NCBI RefSeq assembly: GCF_000835495.1
Contig: NW_015622541.1
Span: 5,394,001-5,458,000 of the forward strand
Reading direction: 5' to 3'
From: Cladophialophora immunda
Lineage: Eukaryota; Ascomycota; Eurotiomycetes; Chaetothyriales; Herpotrichiellaceae
Length of the DNA stretch: 64,000 nucleotides
Shown here: positions 33,418 through 44,393 of the stretch, piece after piece
Layout: every line of letters starts with the position of its first letter
Numbering within the stretch: the stretch's first letter is position 1
Program-made: the position numbers and the translations under genes
Notes under the pieces: model-generated
The model's input: the letters and a program-made list of their open reading frames with translations, nothing else
The model's database searches: none
What the model was told of the DNA's origin: nothing

Positions 33418-35063
33418 ATGTCTCCAGGTACGTCGACGCTCTCGCTCCTGTTGACATTCCTTCCAATCCGCAAAGTTTTCCTCCAGAAACGCTGACTTGT
33501 GCCACCAGCCTTGGATGAGCAGACCCTCCAATATGTGGCCAACAATGGCGAGATGGACTAGTATGCTCCTTCTATTGCTGAAGCTTGGAGGTTTCTGGGA
33601 CTCACTTTGCACCAGTGAAAAATGGCCAACCATCATCGAACCACTCCTCCAGCGACTCAACGAGGTACTTCCTTCGATGAATACCGTTCTTCGTGAAGTT
33701 GACAACCAATGTACAGATCGTGTATACGGAATTCCCTATGCCGCGGCCGTATCCTACAATAAATCGCCCGGTTCCTTCCTCACCGATCCAAACACAGCCT
33801 ACCCAGATTGGTGATTCTAATCCCAATTTGCAGACACCATCGACACCCGTGCGGAACCTTCCTCCCGTTCCACCCTTCCCAAATTCATCAGCAACCTCCA
33901 CGAGCCATGTGCCCGATTCACTTCCTCAGTCTCAAGACGCTGAGGTCACCGTGCTCTCTGAACTTCCCGCGCTTTTACTGCAAATTCTCAACAGCGTAAC
34001 CCATACCCTGCGAACATCATTTTCAGAGAGACCACCCCACACAATACAACGGTTGGCAGAGCTCATTCTATACCCTACGAAACATTACAAAACTCTCCCT
34101 GCGTGGCTGCGAGCCATCGACCGAGTCGTCAGCGTTAGTAGCGCTGCAGATATTTTCCCGCTTTCCGAAACCCCGCCCGTTGTAAATGGTGTCAATGGAG
34201 ATGGAGGAGGGGGGATTCTTTGGAATAATGGCGAGGTGCGCCATGGTTATGACAGCAATTCGTTGGGAAGTGACGAAAGTCTAGGGGGCGCACTCCTGAC
34301 TCCAATACCATGGCTGCGAAATGGACTCAATGGCGGCGAGGATTCTGGTGAGGATTCAGGTCCGCTAGACTCAAACACCAGCACCAGCACAGATGGCTTA
34401 GATGACTCGCTCATCTTGCCGGGAACGCAGGGCGACAGTGACTCGTTAGTACCTGAAAGGCCGGATGGCGCAGTTACTCAAGGCGAGTTGATCCGCATGG
34501 AACAAGAGGCTGGCGTGGTGCCTGTGACCCGAAACCCTCCAGATACACACGTGAGTGGAACAATGGAAGAGAATGCCCTTATGGACGAAGGAGATGTGGT
34601 GCCTCATGCCCGCGGACCTGACCTCGTAGGCTCAGTCGATATAGGGAGAGTCGATGGTCACGACATGGAAATTCACATTGGAAGTCCTCCAGGCGAGGAG
34701 GGAAAAGAAAGGGCAATAGACGCGAATGATGCACAGACAGTCCTTCCAGGAGAAAGTCATATCTTGGGCACTACAGCCACAAGTGCAGTATCAGTAGGCG
34801 GATCTGGGTCATCGGATGGTTCAGAGGATTTCGAAATTGTGCTCAAGGACACTGTCGAGGGCAGCGATGTGGATGCCATGCAAGTCGACGAGAGCGGGAG
34901 AGAAGACGGCGACAAGCAGCAGAAGTCGCAGTCGCCGACGGAAGATGGTGACATTGTTCTTGTGGACGCGGACGGAAAGACCGAGGATGAGATCGATTCA
35001 AAGGCTGAAAACTCGGGTGAGAACGTCGGACCGGATGCCGTGGATGCCAGCACCGTGACTTGA
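33418..35063 (+). CDS. PSY4: protein phosphatase 4 regulatory subunit 2 (PPP4R2/Psy4)
   Basis: Regulatory subunit of the PP4 phosphatase, which reverses DNA-damage checkpoint phosphorylation. Four exons: 33418..33427, 33509..33560, 33616..33664 and 33717..35063; introns 81, 55 and 52 bases. Splicing gives MSPALDEQTLQYVANNGEMD, then YEKWPTIIEPLLQRLNE, then IVYTEFPMPRPYPT. This is the typical R2 start, with the W-P-x-I core followed by a Pro-rich turn. The block PPHTIQRLAELILYPTKHYKTLPAWLRAIDRVVSV is the second half of the conserved domain. The rest is an acidic, Asp/Glu/Ser-rich tail. Total 485 residues. The first exon holds only three codons plus one base. Confidence 0.9.
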
Positions 35064-35995
35064 AGAACGACCTCTCTGCACGAGATCTAGCCACGGCCTC
35101 AAGCCCAAAAAAATCAATACACTGGTACTGGTGTATCCTCATGCAGAAGTCGAGACGCTTGGTTCTACCGGTCAGGAAACCGGCCTCGCCACTGTCGCAC
35201 TTTGTTCTATGACAATCTCTACGGCCGCGAGAGGAGGTTGCTGCAGTAGAAGGTATTCTTAGACTGCCCGCGATGTTCCAAACCGCCTGGCGATTTCAAA
35301 ACCAGTTCGAGACTCGCAGTTGAATCAGAGTCTGGAAGGAAATAGAAGCGGAAAAATTCCACGAGCACTTCTACGCGGCCATCGAAAACGGTCAGCCCGA
35401 TACGCCAGAGGCGAGGTCCATGGTGGCCGCTCCAGAGACGCAGATACATGTCTTGTGTAAGATAAGAGGCATGGCTCATGTCTCGAACATGGTGAACGGG
35501 AATGACTTAAGACACTTTCCACTTTGTCGCATGCGAACGTCAATTATATGTATAAACCCATGTGGTCCGACTCGTATTCGTGTTTGTGTTCGTGTGCGTG
35601 TGCAAATGCACAATCCTCCCCATCTCTTCTCTATGTGCGCCTTTCATTCATTCAATTCATTACTATTGTACATCAAGCCATACCGGTTAGGGGTATCCAG
35701 AGGTGTTTGTTCCTGCGTATGTTGATGCTTATCCGGCTGATCCAAAAATGCAAGCCATTCGGCCTCGACGGATGGTGCTCCGACTTATGGACATGTTCCT
35801 CGAACTAAGCTGAGACGGAGGCACCGAGGGTTTGGGCCTTGAGCTGGTGAACATACAAGACTGTTTTAGCCTTGTGCAACTGCGGGGCGCATCGCATCAG
35901 ACCTTCAAGGTGAGTCCGACAGATCTTATCATGCGGTTGTTCTCAACCGTATCGAGAGCGTCCAGTTCGAGACTTGCTCTTTGCGTCAACGCCGT
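35064..35995. other. convergent 3' spacer
   Basis: The spacer lies between the ends of the PP4 subunit gene and white collar-2. A TG-rich stretch (GTGTTTGTGTTCGTGTGCG-like) is at about 35577-35605. I see no gene. Confidence 0.5.
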
Positions 35996-37828
35996 TCAGC
36001 TAAATTCCTGTTTGACCGCAGAAGTAGGTAAAGTACCATCAACACCGACAGTCTCAGCAGTGGTTGCTACTGCAAAGCCATTCTCGGCCGCATTGGGAAA
36101 TGCCATCTCCGTGGTCGTTGTTTCGCAGTTCATCGTATTCGAGAGTGGTACCATAGGACCACCGTTTCCTGTTGCAGTTGATCTGGGCCTTCCGATTCCT
36201 CCCATCTCCTCAGCCTTAGCCGTGAACTTCGACGTGGATACCGCAGAACTGCGAGTTCCCACCTCCGTGAATGGGGTTTCGACGTCTCCTGTCTCGCTGG
36301 TCCTGCCCACGCGCGGCATGGGGCTGGCATTTCCAACCGCCATAGACGAGATTGCGTCGACGGCTCCTGGCTCGCCAGTCTTAGTGGTAGATACCGCGGG
36401 GCTAGCATTTCCCACTGCAGTCGACGACATCCCATCCGTTGCAGCTTGCTTCTTCTTCTCCTTCTTTGCCCACCTCAGCCCGCAAGCATTGCATAGCGTC
36501 TTCGGACCGTTAGGCCCTCTCCTCCACTCGGGACTGTCGAGCGTTCCGCAATCAGTACAAACGTATTCCTCTGCGCTTTTTACTTTCTTGTGTTTCTTGT
36601 CGATATATGAATATCGTGCATCTGCTTTGTCAATTGAAATATGAATGCCTGCGTCACCACGAATAAGTGCCGGCGAAGTGCCTCCTGTTGATATGCCGTG
36701 AGACCGTTCGCCTTCGCGGTAACGTAGCCCGGTCAACATTTCAATGGAGTCGACGTGTGAGGAGCCTTCGTATCGGGCCATTTTGTCCCGTATAGAGTCT
36801 GGACGGGCGAAAGCATTGGCCTCATCCAATGCTTCACGGGTGAGGGCAATATTTGATACTGTCGGTTTGGCGGGCGGTGGCATGCCACCATAGTCGGGGA
36901 AATCTGGCCGGGCGCTCGTGGAGGGTGATGTGGGCGGGAGGTCGGCTGAATTTGATGAAGCTCGTGATGCTGTGACTCCGGCAGCCTGCTTGTGATAATG
37001 CTCCTGTTGCGCGTCCGCGTCCTCGGCTTCCTCCCGCTTGAGAACAGCGATCCTGGCTTGGAGCCTGAAATTTTCAATCTTGTGCTCCAGGAATGAATCC
37101 AGGAGTTCGGAGGTCCGTGTTGGATACGGACGGGCCATCATGAAAAATCCCCGGCAAATCCCAGTGTGACTCACAGGTGTTCCTGAAAGTTCAAGCTGAG
37201 TGATTTCGTTAGTAAGATGCGGATGGCCGTGGCACTCAAAGATCTGGTATTTGTCCTCAGCGCTGCGAAATCTGTGAAAAAAGCGAATCGAGTTTCCAGT
37301 AGCAATGCTCTCATTGAATTCGCGAATGAAAAGGGAAGAGTCGTCGGGATGGATGAAATCTGATATTGATTTGCCTATCAGGTCTTTTGGGTCGTGTCCG
37401 GTCAATTGCTTGGCCGAGGGTGAGACGTAAAGAAATCGGCCATCAGGAGTGAGGATGTACAACAAGTCTTTGAGCTCCTCTAGTAAGCGCTGGGTCCAGT
37501 TCTTTCTCCTCGTGAATTCAGTCAGGGTGCTACTCGAGTTGTGAACATTTTGGAACACAAAGTCGGTAGGTAAAGGTCCAGCACCGATGCCATTGGCGGG
37601 CATTGAGCTGTCAGGGGTATCGGGTTTACTCGAGCCATCCTGCATCAAGCTTGACTGCACGGAATCCATAGGATCAAAGGGTGTAGGTTGCATGGAGGCC
37701 ATATCAAGCGACAGAGGATCAGAGTAGACGCTCATATCTGTGCCACCAACGAGGGATGCGTCTAGCATGGCTGGTTGGACACTGAAGGAGTCCATCATGG
37801 GAGTTGGCTCGGGCTGGAACGTCCCCAT
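35996..37828 (-). CDS. wc-2: white collar-2-like PAS/GATA blue-light and clock regulator
   Basis: Partner of white collar-1 in the white collar complex, which activates light- and clock-controlled genes. The PAS domain is at about residues 112-235 ([52 protein letters not shown]). A coiled segment follows ([19 protein letters not shown]). The GATA zinc finger at about 424-449 has the white-collar spacing C-x2-C-x18-C-x2-C (CTDC...[15 protein letters not shown]). The translation starts at the ATG at 37828 ([15 protein letters not shown]); single exon, 610 residues. The tail after the finger (about 160 residues) is unusual: Ala/Thr/Ser/Gly-rich with degenerate 26-residue repeats. Divergent from RAD50. 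Confidence 0.92.
   Translation of the reverse strand: MGTFQPEPTPMMDSFSVQPAMLDASLVGGTDMSVYSDPLSLDMASMQPTPFDPMDSVQSSLMQDGSSKPDTPDSSMPANGIGAGPLPTDFVFQNVHNSSSTLTEFTRRKNWTQRLLEELKDLLYILTPDGRFLYVSPSAKQLTGHDPKDLIGKSISDFIHPDDSSLFIREFNESIATGNSIRFFHRFRSAEDKYQIFECHGHPHLTNEITQLELSGTPVSHTGICRGFFMMARPYPTRTSELLDSFLEHKIENFRLQARIAVLKREEAEDADAQQEHYHKQAAGVTASRASSNSADLPPTSPSTSARPDFPDYGGMPPPAKPTVSNIALTREALDEANAFARPDSIRDKMARYEGSSHVDSIEMLTGLRYREGERSHGISTGGTSPALIRGDAGIHISIDKADARYSYIDKKHKKVKSAEEYVCTDCGTLDSPEWRRGPNGPKTLCNACGLRWAKKEKKKQAATDGMSSTAVGNASPAVSTTKTGEPGAVDAISSMAVGNASPMPRVGRTSETGDVETPFTEVGTRSSAVSTSKFTAKAEEMGGIGRPRSTATGNGGPMVPLSNTMNCETTTTEMAFPNAAENGFAVATTAETVGVDGTLPTSAVKQEFS
36000..36436 (-). repeat. degenerate tandem repeats encoding about 26 residues each
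   Basis: They lie within the white collar-2 tail. Two clear units are 78 bases each (36436..36359 and 36358..36281) and share the core SS-x-AVGNASP. Three weaker units follow, recognisable by [18 protein letters not shown] and AFPNAAENG cores. Confidence 0.65.
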
Positions 37829-38616
37829 TATGCACAAACAAAACAGCGGTGGGTCTTATGCTCAACGCCCGACTGTCGGTGTACAAAGTTTTTGTTTTCT
37901 TTTTTTTGCCTGGTTTCGGGGACCAACAGTTCGTCGGTACCTGATCCAAGGGAGCTCGCTGGAGCAAAAAGGTCGTGCCCACCAACTAGAAGCGCGGGGG
38001 GGGGCTGGTGAAGCGAAACCAGCACCTGAGGGCTCGGGGGGCATACGGAGCACACTCGCACTCAGGAACGGAAAATACAGCCGAGAACTGTCCCCTGGGA
38101 GATGACCCGAAGCTTGAGATGATAGCGACGACTTGTGGTCTGATGGAACTCGATGAAACGACGAAACGCCGACAAGAAGAATCAAGATCGCAAGATGGCT
38201 TACAGATCAGATCTTGCCACTCTGCTTGAGGGCTGCCGACGACTTTGTCTTTGCCAAGAACACGTGACCAGGCGCGTGTGGGGTGAAACTCAAGGCAGCC
38301 GCGCTAGATGCTGCGGAAGCCTTTCGCCAGAATGAGGAGGGACATCGCGTTCTTCCACCACTTTCGTACCGAGATGATCATCAGCCATGGCTCTTCTCTG
38401 TGCTTAGATCGCTAGGCCAGACGGTGAAACCTGTATCAGTCACCTCTAGGCGACGTCTTGTCTTACTGAGAACCCTTAATACGTCTACCACATAAGTTGC
38501 AAGGTTCTCTCACTCAAACCTTGGGCTAACTCAGGGCTCTCAGGCTGCCCTCACTGTTGCTCCGAGCTGCCTCTCCTCACATTGTCGAACGTGACTGTCC
38601 ACACGCCTTAGCAAAC
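37829..38616. promoter_or_regulatory. divergent wc-2 / RAD50 promoter region
   Basis: Head-to-head spacer of 788 bases. It contains three GATC sites in 28 bases (38186, 38205, 38210), including the pair GATCAGATC, and an E-box-like CACGTGAC at 38261-38268. GATC-containing elements are known white-collar complex targets, so autoregulation is possible but unproven. Confidence 0.4.
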
Positions 38617-41600
38617 ATGTCTCGACTTCACGTGTTGAAGATCTGTGGCATTCGGTCATTCGACAACAACCAGGAACAGCATATCAAGTTTGAGACCCCG
38701 CTAACTCTCATCGTGGGCCAGAATGGTTCAGGAAAGACCACCATCATTGAGTGCCTCAAGTTTGCCTTCACGGGGATGCAACCTCCCAATACCAAAGTTG
38801 GCGGTGCCTTCGTCCACGACCCCAAACTGAACGGCGACAGCCAGGTCAAGGCGGCAGTCCAAGTCTCCTTCAAGTCGGCCACTGGAGCGGCAGTAACTAT
38901 TTCTCGGCGTCTGGAACTGAACGTCAAAAAGACCACACGTTCCTTGAAGACGCTGGAATGCTCGTTGGTCGTGAGCAGGCGGGGCGAGAGAACCGTCATG
39001 TCATCCCGGACTGTCGCGTTAGATTCGCTCCTTCCGGAATACCTCGGTGTCTCCACCGCCATCCTTGACAATGTCATCTTTTGCCATCAAGATGAAAGCT
39101 TCTGGCCTTTGAGTGATCCCACCACTCTGAAAAAGAAATTCGACGAGATCTTCGAGGCACAGAAATACACAAAGGCAATCGAAAACATCAAACAGATTCG
39201 GAAGAAGCATAATGAGGAATTGGGCAAGTATAAGATCCTAGAGGATCATGCGAAATTGGACAAGGATCGAGCCCTGAAAGCCCAAAAGAGAAAGGAGGCT
39301 CTTTCCGATGAAATTGAAAATCTCCGGAAGAAGAGTGAGGAATTGGAGCAAAAAATCTCTCTCGCTCGTCGGATGGCAGACGAGACTTGGAGGAAGGGCG
39401 AGGAATATTCAAAGATTCTGGGCGCGTTGGAAGGGAAACGGATCGAGGCTCAAGGCAAACAGTCCACCATCGACGATCTCAAAATGCACTTGGTGGAAGT
39501 CGGCGAGACGGACGAGTGGCTACAAACGACCCTGTCACAGTTCGAAACCCGACAAGAGGAGTTGAGGGACGAGCTGAGCCAGAAGCAAGAGGTATACATC
39601 GAACAACAAGAGCAAATGAAATCGCTGGGTAAACAGCGAGAGGAGAAAGTGAAGCTAAAGGGCAAGTACGAACAAGAGAAGGAGGCTCATGAGCGTCACC
39701 TTGAGAGACGTAAAGAAATGGTAAGGGAAGCTGCTGCGAAGCATCAAATCCGTGAGTACGAGTATTTGGACGATGATACTCAAGTTGAAGACTTTCTGGT
39801 CAAAATCAAGAAGATCTCCAAACATCAAAAAGAAGGCCTCGATCGGGTAAAGCTTGAACATACAGCACAGCGACGAGACGGGCAGACCCTGATCAACAAA
39901 CTGACAGAGCGAAAGTTGGCTCTTCACGAGCAAAGAGCGACTGCGAGAAAGCAGATGGATTCGAATGACCGCGAGGCCGGAGACTTTCAACGAAGGGTCA
40001 ATCAGATCACGGTCGACGAAGGCAGCAAAGCAGTAGCAGAGTCACGTATTGAGGACCTTCAAAAAGAACTGCAGAAGACACTTGAGGCCGCGGAAGCGGC
40101 CGACTGGGACAAGAAGATTCAGAATGCTAATGCAGAGTTCCGAGGCTTCGAGGAGATTGGCTCAAAACTGAGGGATGAGATGGTTCGATCCTCGAACAAG
40201 GCACAGGAGCTCGCGAAATTATCATATTCGAAGCAAGCATTGAAGGACCAACAGAAGCGCCTTGACACCTTGTTGAACGCCCACAGTGACCGGATCACAG
40301 TCCTTCTTGGCGATGGAACGTGGTCTACTGATACGATCGAAAAAGCCTACCAGGATGTCCTCGGAAGCGCAACAAGTGAGGTTGTAGCGGCCGAACGAGA
40401 CAGAGATTCGGTGAATCGAGAGTTGGAGCAGCTGCAGTTTAGGCAGAAAACCGTTCGCAAAGAACTTTCGCGCAGAGAGAACGAGGTTAAGAAATGTGAA
40501 CAACAACTACGCGCTGTTATTGAGGACGGCCCGCAAGGCTATGAAGAAGCACTGCAACGGGCGGAAGAAAACGTTAATCAAGCCAGAGAAGACAGCTCAG
40601 GTTACAGCGGCCTCCACGACTATTTCCAGCAAGTCCTGGATGCCTCTTCCGGGGACAAGCCAGCGTGTCGTACTTGTATGCGGGGCTTCGCGCACGGCAG
40701 TAAAACGTTAGCGGATTTTCAGGAGCGCATCAACAAGCTGATCGCGAAGACAAAGGCCTCCGCAGAACAGTCTGACCCCAAAGCGGCGGAAGCAGAATAT
40801 AAGCGCGTGCTGGATCTCGGTGTTGTTCATCAAACCTGGAAAAAGCTCGTTGACTCTGAACTTCCAGCTGCAGCACGGGAGACGGCTGATCTGGATGCTC
40901 AGCGACAGTCTCTGTTGGCAAAGTTGGAGAATCATGACAAGAATGTGGTCGAAAAGCAGCAAGTCAAGCGTGATGTCGAGTCTATTGGTCAAATAGTCTC
41001 TTCAATAAGCAAATGCGACAGAGAAATCAAATCGCTGAACTCTCAGGTGGAGGAATTGTCGGCCAAACAAAGCCAACTGAGTAACACACGGACTCTGGAA
41101 GAGATTCAAGAGGAGTTAAGTTCAACTGACCAAAAAGCTCGAGGGATTCAGAATGTCATCAACCGCCTGAGGACCGAGCAGGAGCAATCTCGGGCACGCA
41201 TCTCCAGCATGGAGCTTGAATTACGCGATCTCAAAAGCAACTTGAACGACATCATATTTCAGCTTGACAAGAAGGCTTCTCTTGCAGCCCGGGTGGATGA
41301 ATTCCGAGCAAACAACCAAAAGCAGCAGGAGGTCACGGAGAATCTCACCCGAGAAATCGAGAAGCTCGATCCTCAGATCGCGACTGCCCAGGCCAAATAC
41401 GATGATATTGATCAGCGTGCGGCAACCAAAGAACGCGAAATGTCAGACGAACTCTCCAGGCTGAGCGATACTGTTAACAATCTTGATATTTTGAATGACC
41501 AGGTTCAGTCGTACGTGGACCGCGACGGGCCGAACCAACTTGGACGTGTCAACCGGGAACTCAAGAATCTAGAGCAGGAACTAGATAATCTCCAGAGCGA

Positions 41601-42534
41601 GCAGAACCGACTCACGCGTGAAATCAACAAGACCAATGAACGCATCCGGGATGGTGAGTCGACGCGCAGACGGTACTCTGACAATCTCCGATATCGACAA
41701 GAGAGCCGGGCCCTTGCACACCTTCAAGAGGAAATTGAGGAGCTTGAAGGCCACAATGCCGAAGTTGACCGCGACCGGTTCCAGCAGGAATCACAAAAGT
41801 ACAGCATGGAATACAATCGACTAGCCACGATGCAGGGCGGACTCATGGGTGAAGTAAAATCCAAGGATAATCAGCTGGTAGAAATCCTGGAGGACTACCA
41901 GACAGATCTTAAGGACGCACCGCAACGGTACAAGGAAGCCCACATCAAGGTGGAAGCAACCAAAGCGGCTGTAGAAGATCTGGGACGATATGGGGGAGCG
42001 TTGGACAAGGCGATCATGAAATACCACAGCTTCAAGATGGAGGAAATCAATACCATCATCGAAGAGCTTTGGCGCAAGACGTACCGTGGTACCGATGTCG
42101 ACACGATCATGATTCGAGCAGAGAATGAGACGGGGAGAGGCAATCGATCTTACAACTACCGGGTGGTCATGGTCAAGAGAGGTGCAGAAATGGACATGCG
42201 AGGACGCTGCAGTGCTGGTCAGAAAGTCCTCGCCAGCATCATCATCCGTCTAGCCCTGGCAGAGGTGTTCAGCACCCATTGTGGACTGATTGCACTGGAT
42301 GAGCCGACGACGAACCTGGACCGCGACAACATCGAAAGTCTGGCCCAGTCGTTGAAGGAGATCATAGAGTACCGACAGCAACAGTCCAATTTCCAGCTTG
42401 TGGTGATCACCCACGACGAAGACTTCCTACGACAGATGGAATGCTCGAAGTTCACAGGGAGCTATTACCGAGTGTCGCGAGACTCGGCCCAAAACTCGAT
42501 CATTGAGCGACAAAGCATCGCAGAAGTTTTGTGA
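38617..42534 (+). CDS. RAD50: DNA double-strand break repair protein RAD50
   Basis: SMC-like ATPase of the Mre11-Rad50-Nbs1/Xrs2 complex, acting in break processing, telomere upkeep and checkpoint signalling. Residues 34-42 are the Walker A motif (GQNGSGKTT), followed by the Q-loop region CHQDESFWP. Long coiled coils flank the zinc hook CRTC at 684-687. The ABC signature SAGQK starts at 1199, Walker B LIALDEPTTNLD at 1224, and the H-loop ITHDEDF near the end. The ATG at 38617 gives MSRLHVLKICGIRSF, the conserved N-terminus; the in-frame codons upstream contain no ATG. Uninterrupted, 1305 residues, the usual length. Confidence 0.97.
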   Translation: MSRLHVLKICGIRSFDNNQEQHIKFETPLTLIVGQNGSGKTTIIECLKFAFTGMQPPNTKVGGAFVHDPKLNGDSQVKAAVQVSFKSATGAAVTISRRLELNVKKTTRSLKTLECSLVVSRRGERTVMSSRTVALDSLLPEYLGVSTAILDNVIFCHQDESFWPLSDPTTLKKKFDEIFEAQKYTKAIENIKQIRKKHNEELGKYKILEDHAKLDKDRALKAQKRKEALSDEIENLRKKSEELEQKISLARRMADETWRKGEEYSKILGALEGKRIEAQGKQSTIDDLKMHLVEVGETDEWLQTTLSQFETRQEELRDELSQKQEVYIEQQEQMKSLGKQREEKVKLKGKYEQEKEAHERHLERRKEMVREAAAKHQIREYEYLDDDTQVEDFLVKIKKISKHQKEGLDRVKLEHTAQRRDGQTLINKLTERKLALHEQRATARKQMDSNDREAGDFQRRVNQITVDEGSKAVAESRIEDLQKELQKTLEAAEAADWDKKIQNANAEFRGFEEIGSKLRDEMVRSSNKAQELAKLSYSKQALKDQQKRLDTLLNAHSDRITVLLGDGTWSTDTIEKAYQDVLGSATSEVVAAERDRDSVNRELEQLQFRQKTVRKELSRRENEVKKCEQQLRAVIEDGPQGYEEALQRAEENVNQAREDSSGYSGLHDYFQQVLDASSGDKPACRTCMRGFAHGSKTLADFQERINKLIAKTKASAEQSDPKAAEAEYKRVLDLGVVHQTWKKLVDSELPAAARETADLDAQRQSLLAKLENHDKNVVEKQQVKRDVESIGQIVSSISKCDREIKSLNSQVEELSAKQSQLSNTRTLEEIQEELSSTDQKARGIQNVINRLRTEQEQSRARISSMELELRDLKSNLNDIIFQLDKKASLAARVDEFRANNQKQQEVTENLTREIEKLDPQIATAQAKYDDIDQRAATKEREMSDELSRLSDTVNNLDILNDQVQSYVDRDGPNQLGRVNRELKNLEQELDNLQSEQNRLTREINKTNERIRDGESTRRRYSDNLRYRQESRALAHLQEEIEELEGHNAEVDRDRFQQESQKYSMEYNRLATMQGGLMGEVKSKDNQLVEILEDYQTDLKDAPQRYKEAHIKVEATKAAVEDLGRYGGALDKAIMKYHSFKMEEINTIIEELWRKTYRGTDVDTIMIRAENETGRGNRSYNYRVVMVKRGAEMDMRGRCSAGQKVLASIIIRLALAEVFSTHCGLIALDEPTTNLDRDNIESLAQSLKEIIEYRQQQSNFQLVVITHDEDFLRQMECSKFTGSYYRVSRDSAQNSIIERQSIAEVL

Positions 42535-44164
42535 GCTTTATTTAGGCATTCATTCGTGGCAATAAAATCGAGGGCTGCCATGTGCATCGCTGTCATTCGC
42601 TCGGTAGGCCTGGTACCTGGCAGGAGATTTTCATTCGAGATACCGGCGAAATATTATTTTTCCGAGATGGTGCCACGGTGCCTGAAACAAGTGACGTGGC
42701 TCTGGGACGTGTTCGAGGAGGATGGTCAACAAACCAGGAGACCCAGACGCAGTTGGGTAGCTGAGTTTGTTGAGCTGATCGAGAGTGAGACAATGTGTTC
42801 AGACCCGAGAACGGGGACAAGACATGTGCATTCCTTTTTGGCAGAGGCTCGACACGTGAAAATAGAGTGCTAGAGCTGGATTTGTGGCTGGGATTTTGGC
42901 CTCTGGAAGGCTTAGTGCCAGGAGACAAGCATGCGCTGTGGGTGTCAGTGGCTGGCGCTGCAAGGGACCACGAACCGAGGGGGCGAGGGGCAACCAACAA
43001 TACGAGCGCCCAGGACGAGCCCGAGGGCAAGCGAGACACAAGCGCCTTGCCTCCCGGGAGCCTGCGAGGCGCACAAAGCAGTACCAACCTCGGTATGCAT
43101 CGCTCATTCTTCGAGCAAAGAAGTTCGAATGGGCGACAGACACTGGAACCGATCATGGATCAGAAGCCATTACACATTTTCCAGAAAGGGCGGTGAACTG
43201 TCTACAAATATGCGCCCAACTTTGCTTGCTGGTCACCAGACTCGCCGCCCCCTTGACCAGGAGAGACGGTGGTTGGTCGTCTTGGAGATGTGGTCTTCGG
43301 GATCGACAGCAAACCAACAAGACTCAGCGCGCGCCATCAGGCTTTCCCCCAGCAATCCCCATCCTGGTCAACATGGACAATTCAGCTGTTTTGCCACACC
43401 GCGCGCTCGGGACCTTGAGCTTCCAGCGTCTCGACTCAGGCTCTGACTTTGCTTTCGCTTGCGCTGACTCTCAAAGCCTCATCTCATCGCGATTGCCCCG
43501 ACCCAAGTTCAGCCATTTCGACCCTGTTTGCGTTCACTTACCCACTTCAGAGACTGTTGTTCGCCGGGGCCTCCAGAGCGGATACCTAAAGAGGAGACAG
43601 CAAGAGGGTCCTCTAGCTTCTCTTGAGTTGCCTCTTTGTTACTTCGCCTCCTCCTTTCCCCTCCAACATGACCTCCTACGTTCGTCTCGATGGTACTTTG
43701 CGATGTTGGCTCTGCCATCAACATGGGACCTCCAGTCATGTGGCCGGGGTGCCATCCAATACCCGAATTTGGTATCACTCGTTTTCTATCCACCAGCTGC
43801 TCCAACAGACAACCATTCATCCCAACCATTCAGCCCACGAGCTCCAGAAAATGCTATATCCACATTCACCAAGTCGTGTCCGAGCATACAGGATCTGTGC
43901 TCTCAAAGCTCGCTTTTGGTTACGTGACAAGAATTCCACCGCAGTCGCGAATCTATTCCCTGTCGAGGCTTTTCTCCGTCATCCTGTGTTCCCATCCCTC
44001 CACTCTCGTGGAATACTCTTGACGATCAACATCTTCGTCCTGTCCTTCTTCCAGCCACATCTGTAACCTCCGCTGCAGTCCATTTCTTTTCTATGCCACA
44101 TGATATGCAAGTGTGACCTCTTCCAACGTCTTTTCCCTCATTTTTCCCTTGTACCTCTCCTTCG

Positions 44165-44178
44165 AACCAATCACGTCA
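44165..44178 (+). promoter_or_regulatory. CCAAT box overlapping a TGACGT-type (bZIP/CRE) site
   Basis: ACCAATCACGTCAC lies about 220 bases upstream of the exo-glucanase ATG. It combines CCAAT (HAP-complex type) and, on the other strand, GTGACGTGATTGG, which contains TGACGT. Motif evidence only. Confidence 0.35.
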
Positions 44179-44195
44179 CCAACAAAATATCGTCA

Positions 44196-44221
44196 TTGCT
44201 TGCTTGCTTGCTTGCTTGCTT
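44196..44221. repeat. TTGC tetranucleotide microsatellite
   Basis: Six or so TTGC units in tandem, about 170 bases upstream of the exo-glucanase start codon. Confidence 0.85.
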
Positions 44222-44393
44222 CACTGCCTGTTGTCCCTGGACCTTGCACGTTAAAGGGCTTACGGTTGCACGAGGTTGCTTCACCTCAAGTTCTGTTTCT
44301 TCCATCCCGACCCTGAGCAGCAAGCGGCACTCATACCGCAATCCTCCCACTTGCCGACTTCTGTCCTTGTTCTCAAATCGTTGACGTCGAACC

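Larger units (their letters stand above)
42535..44393. other. 1.9 kb spacer; exo-glucanase promoter and leader
   Basis: The spacer lies between RAD50 and the exo-glucanase gene, both on the plus strand. It includes a long open frame at 42884-43927 that I reject as a gene, a TTGC repeat at 44196-44221 and a CCAAT element at about 44167. The last 700 bases are pyrimidine-rich like a promoter/leader. I see no RNA gene. Confidence 0.45.

Noticed and set aside
35832..36644. Open frame of 270 codons on the plus strand
   Set aside because: Antisense to the white collar-2 tail; its apparent repeats mirror the repeats of the real gene.
42884..43927. Open frame of 347 codons on the plus strand
   Set aside because: Arg/Ser/Pro-rich, no domain, no motif, and it overlaps the likely promoter/leader of the exo-glucanase gene; other frames in the same stretch are also open.
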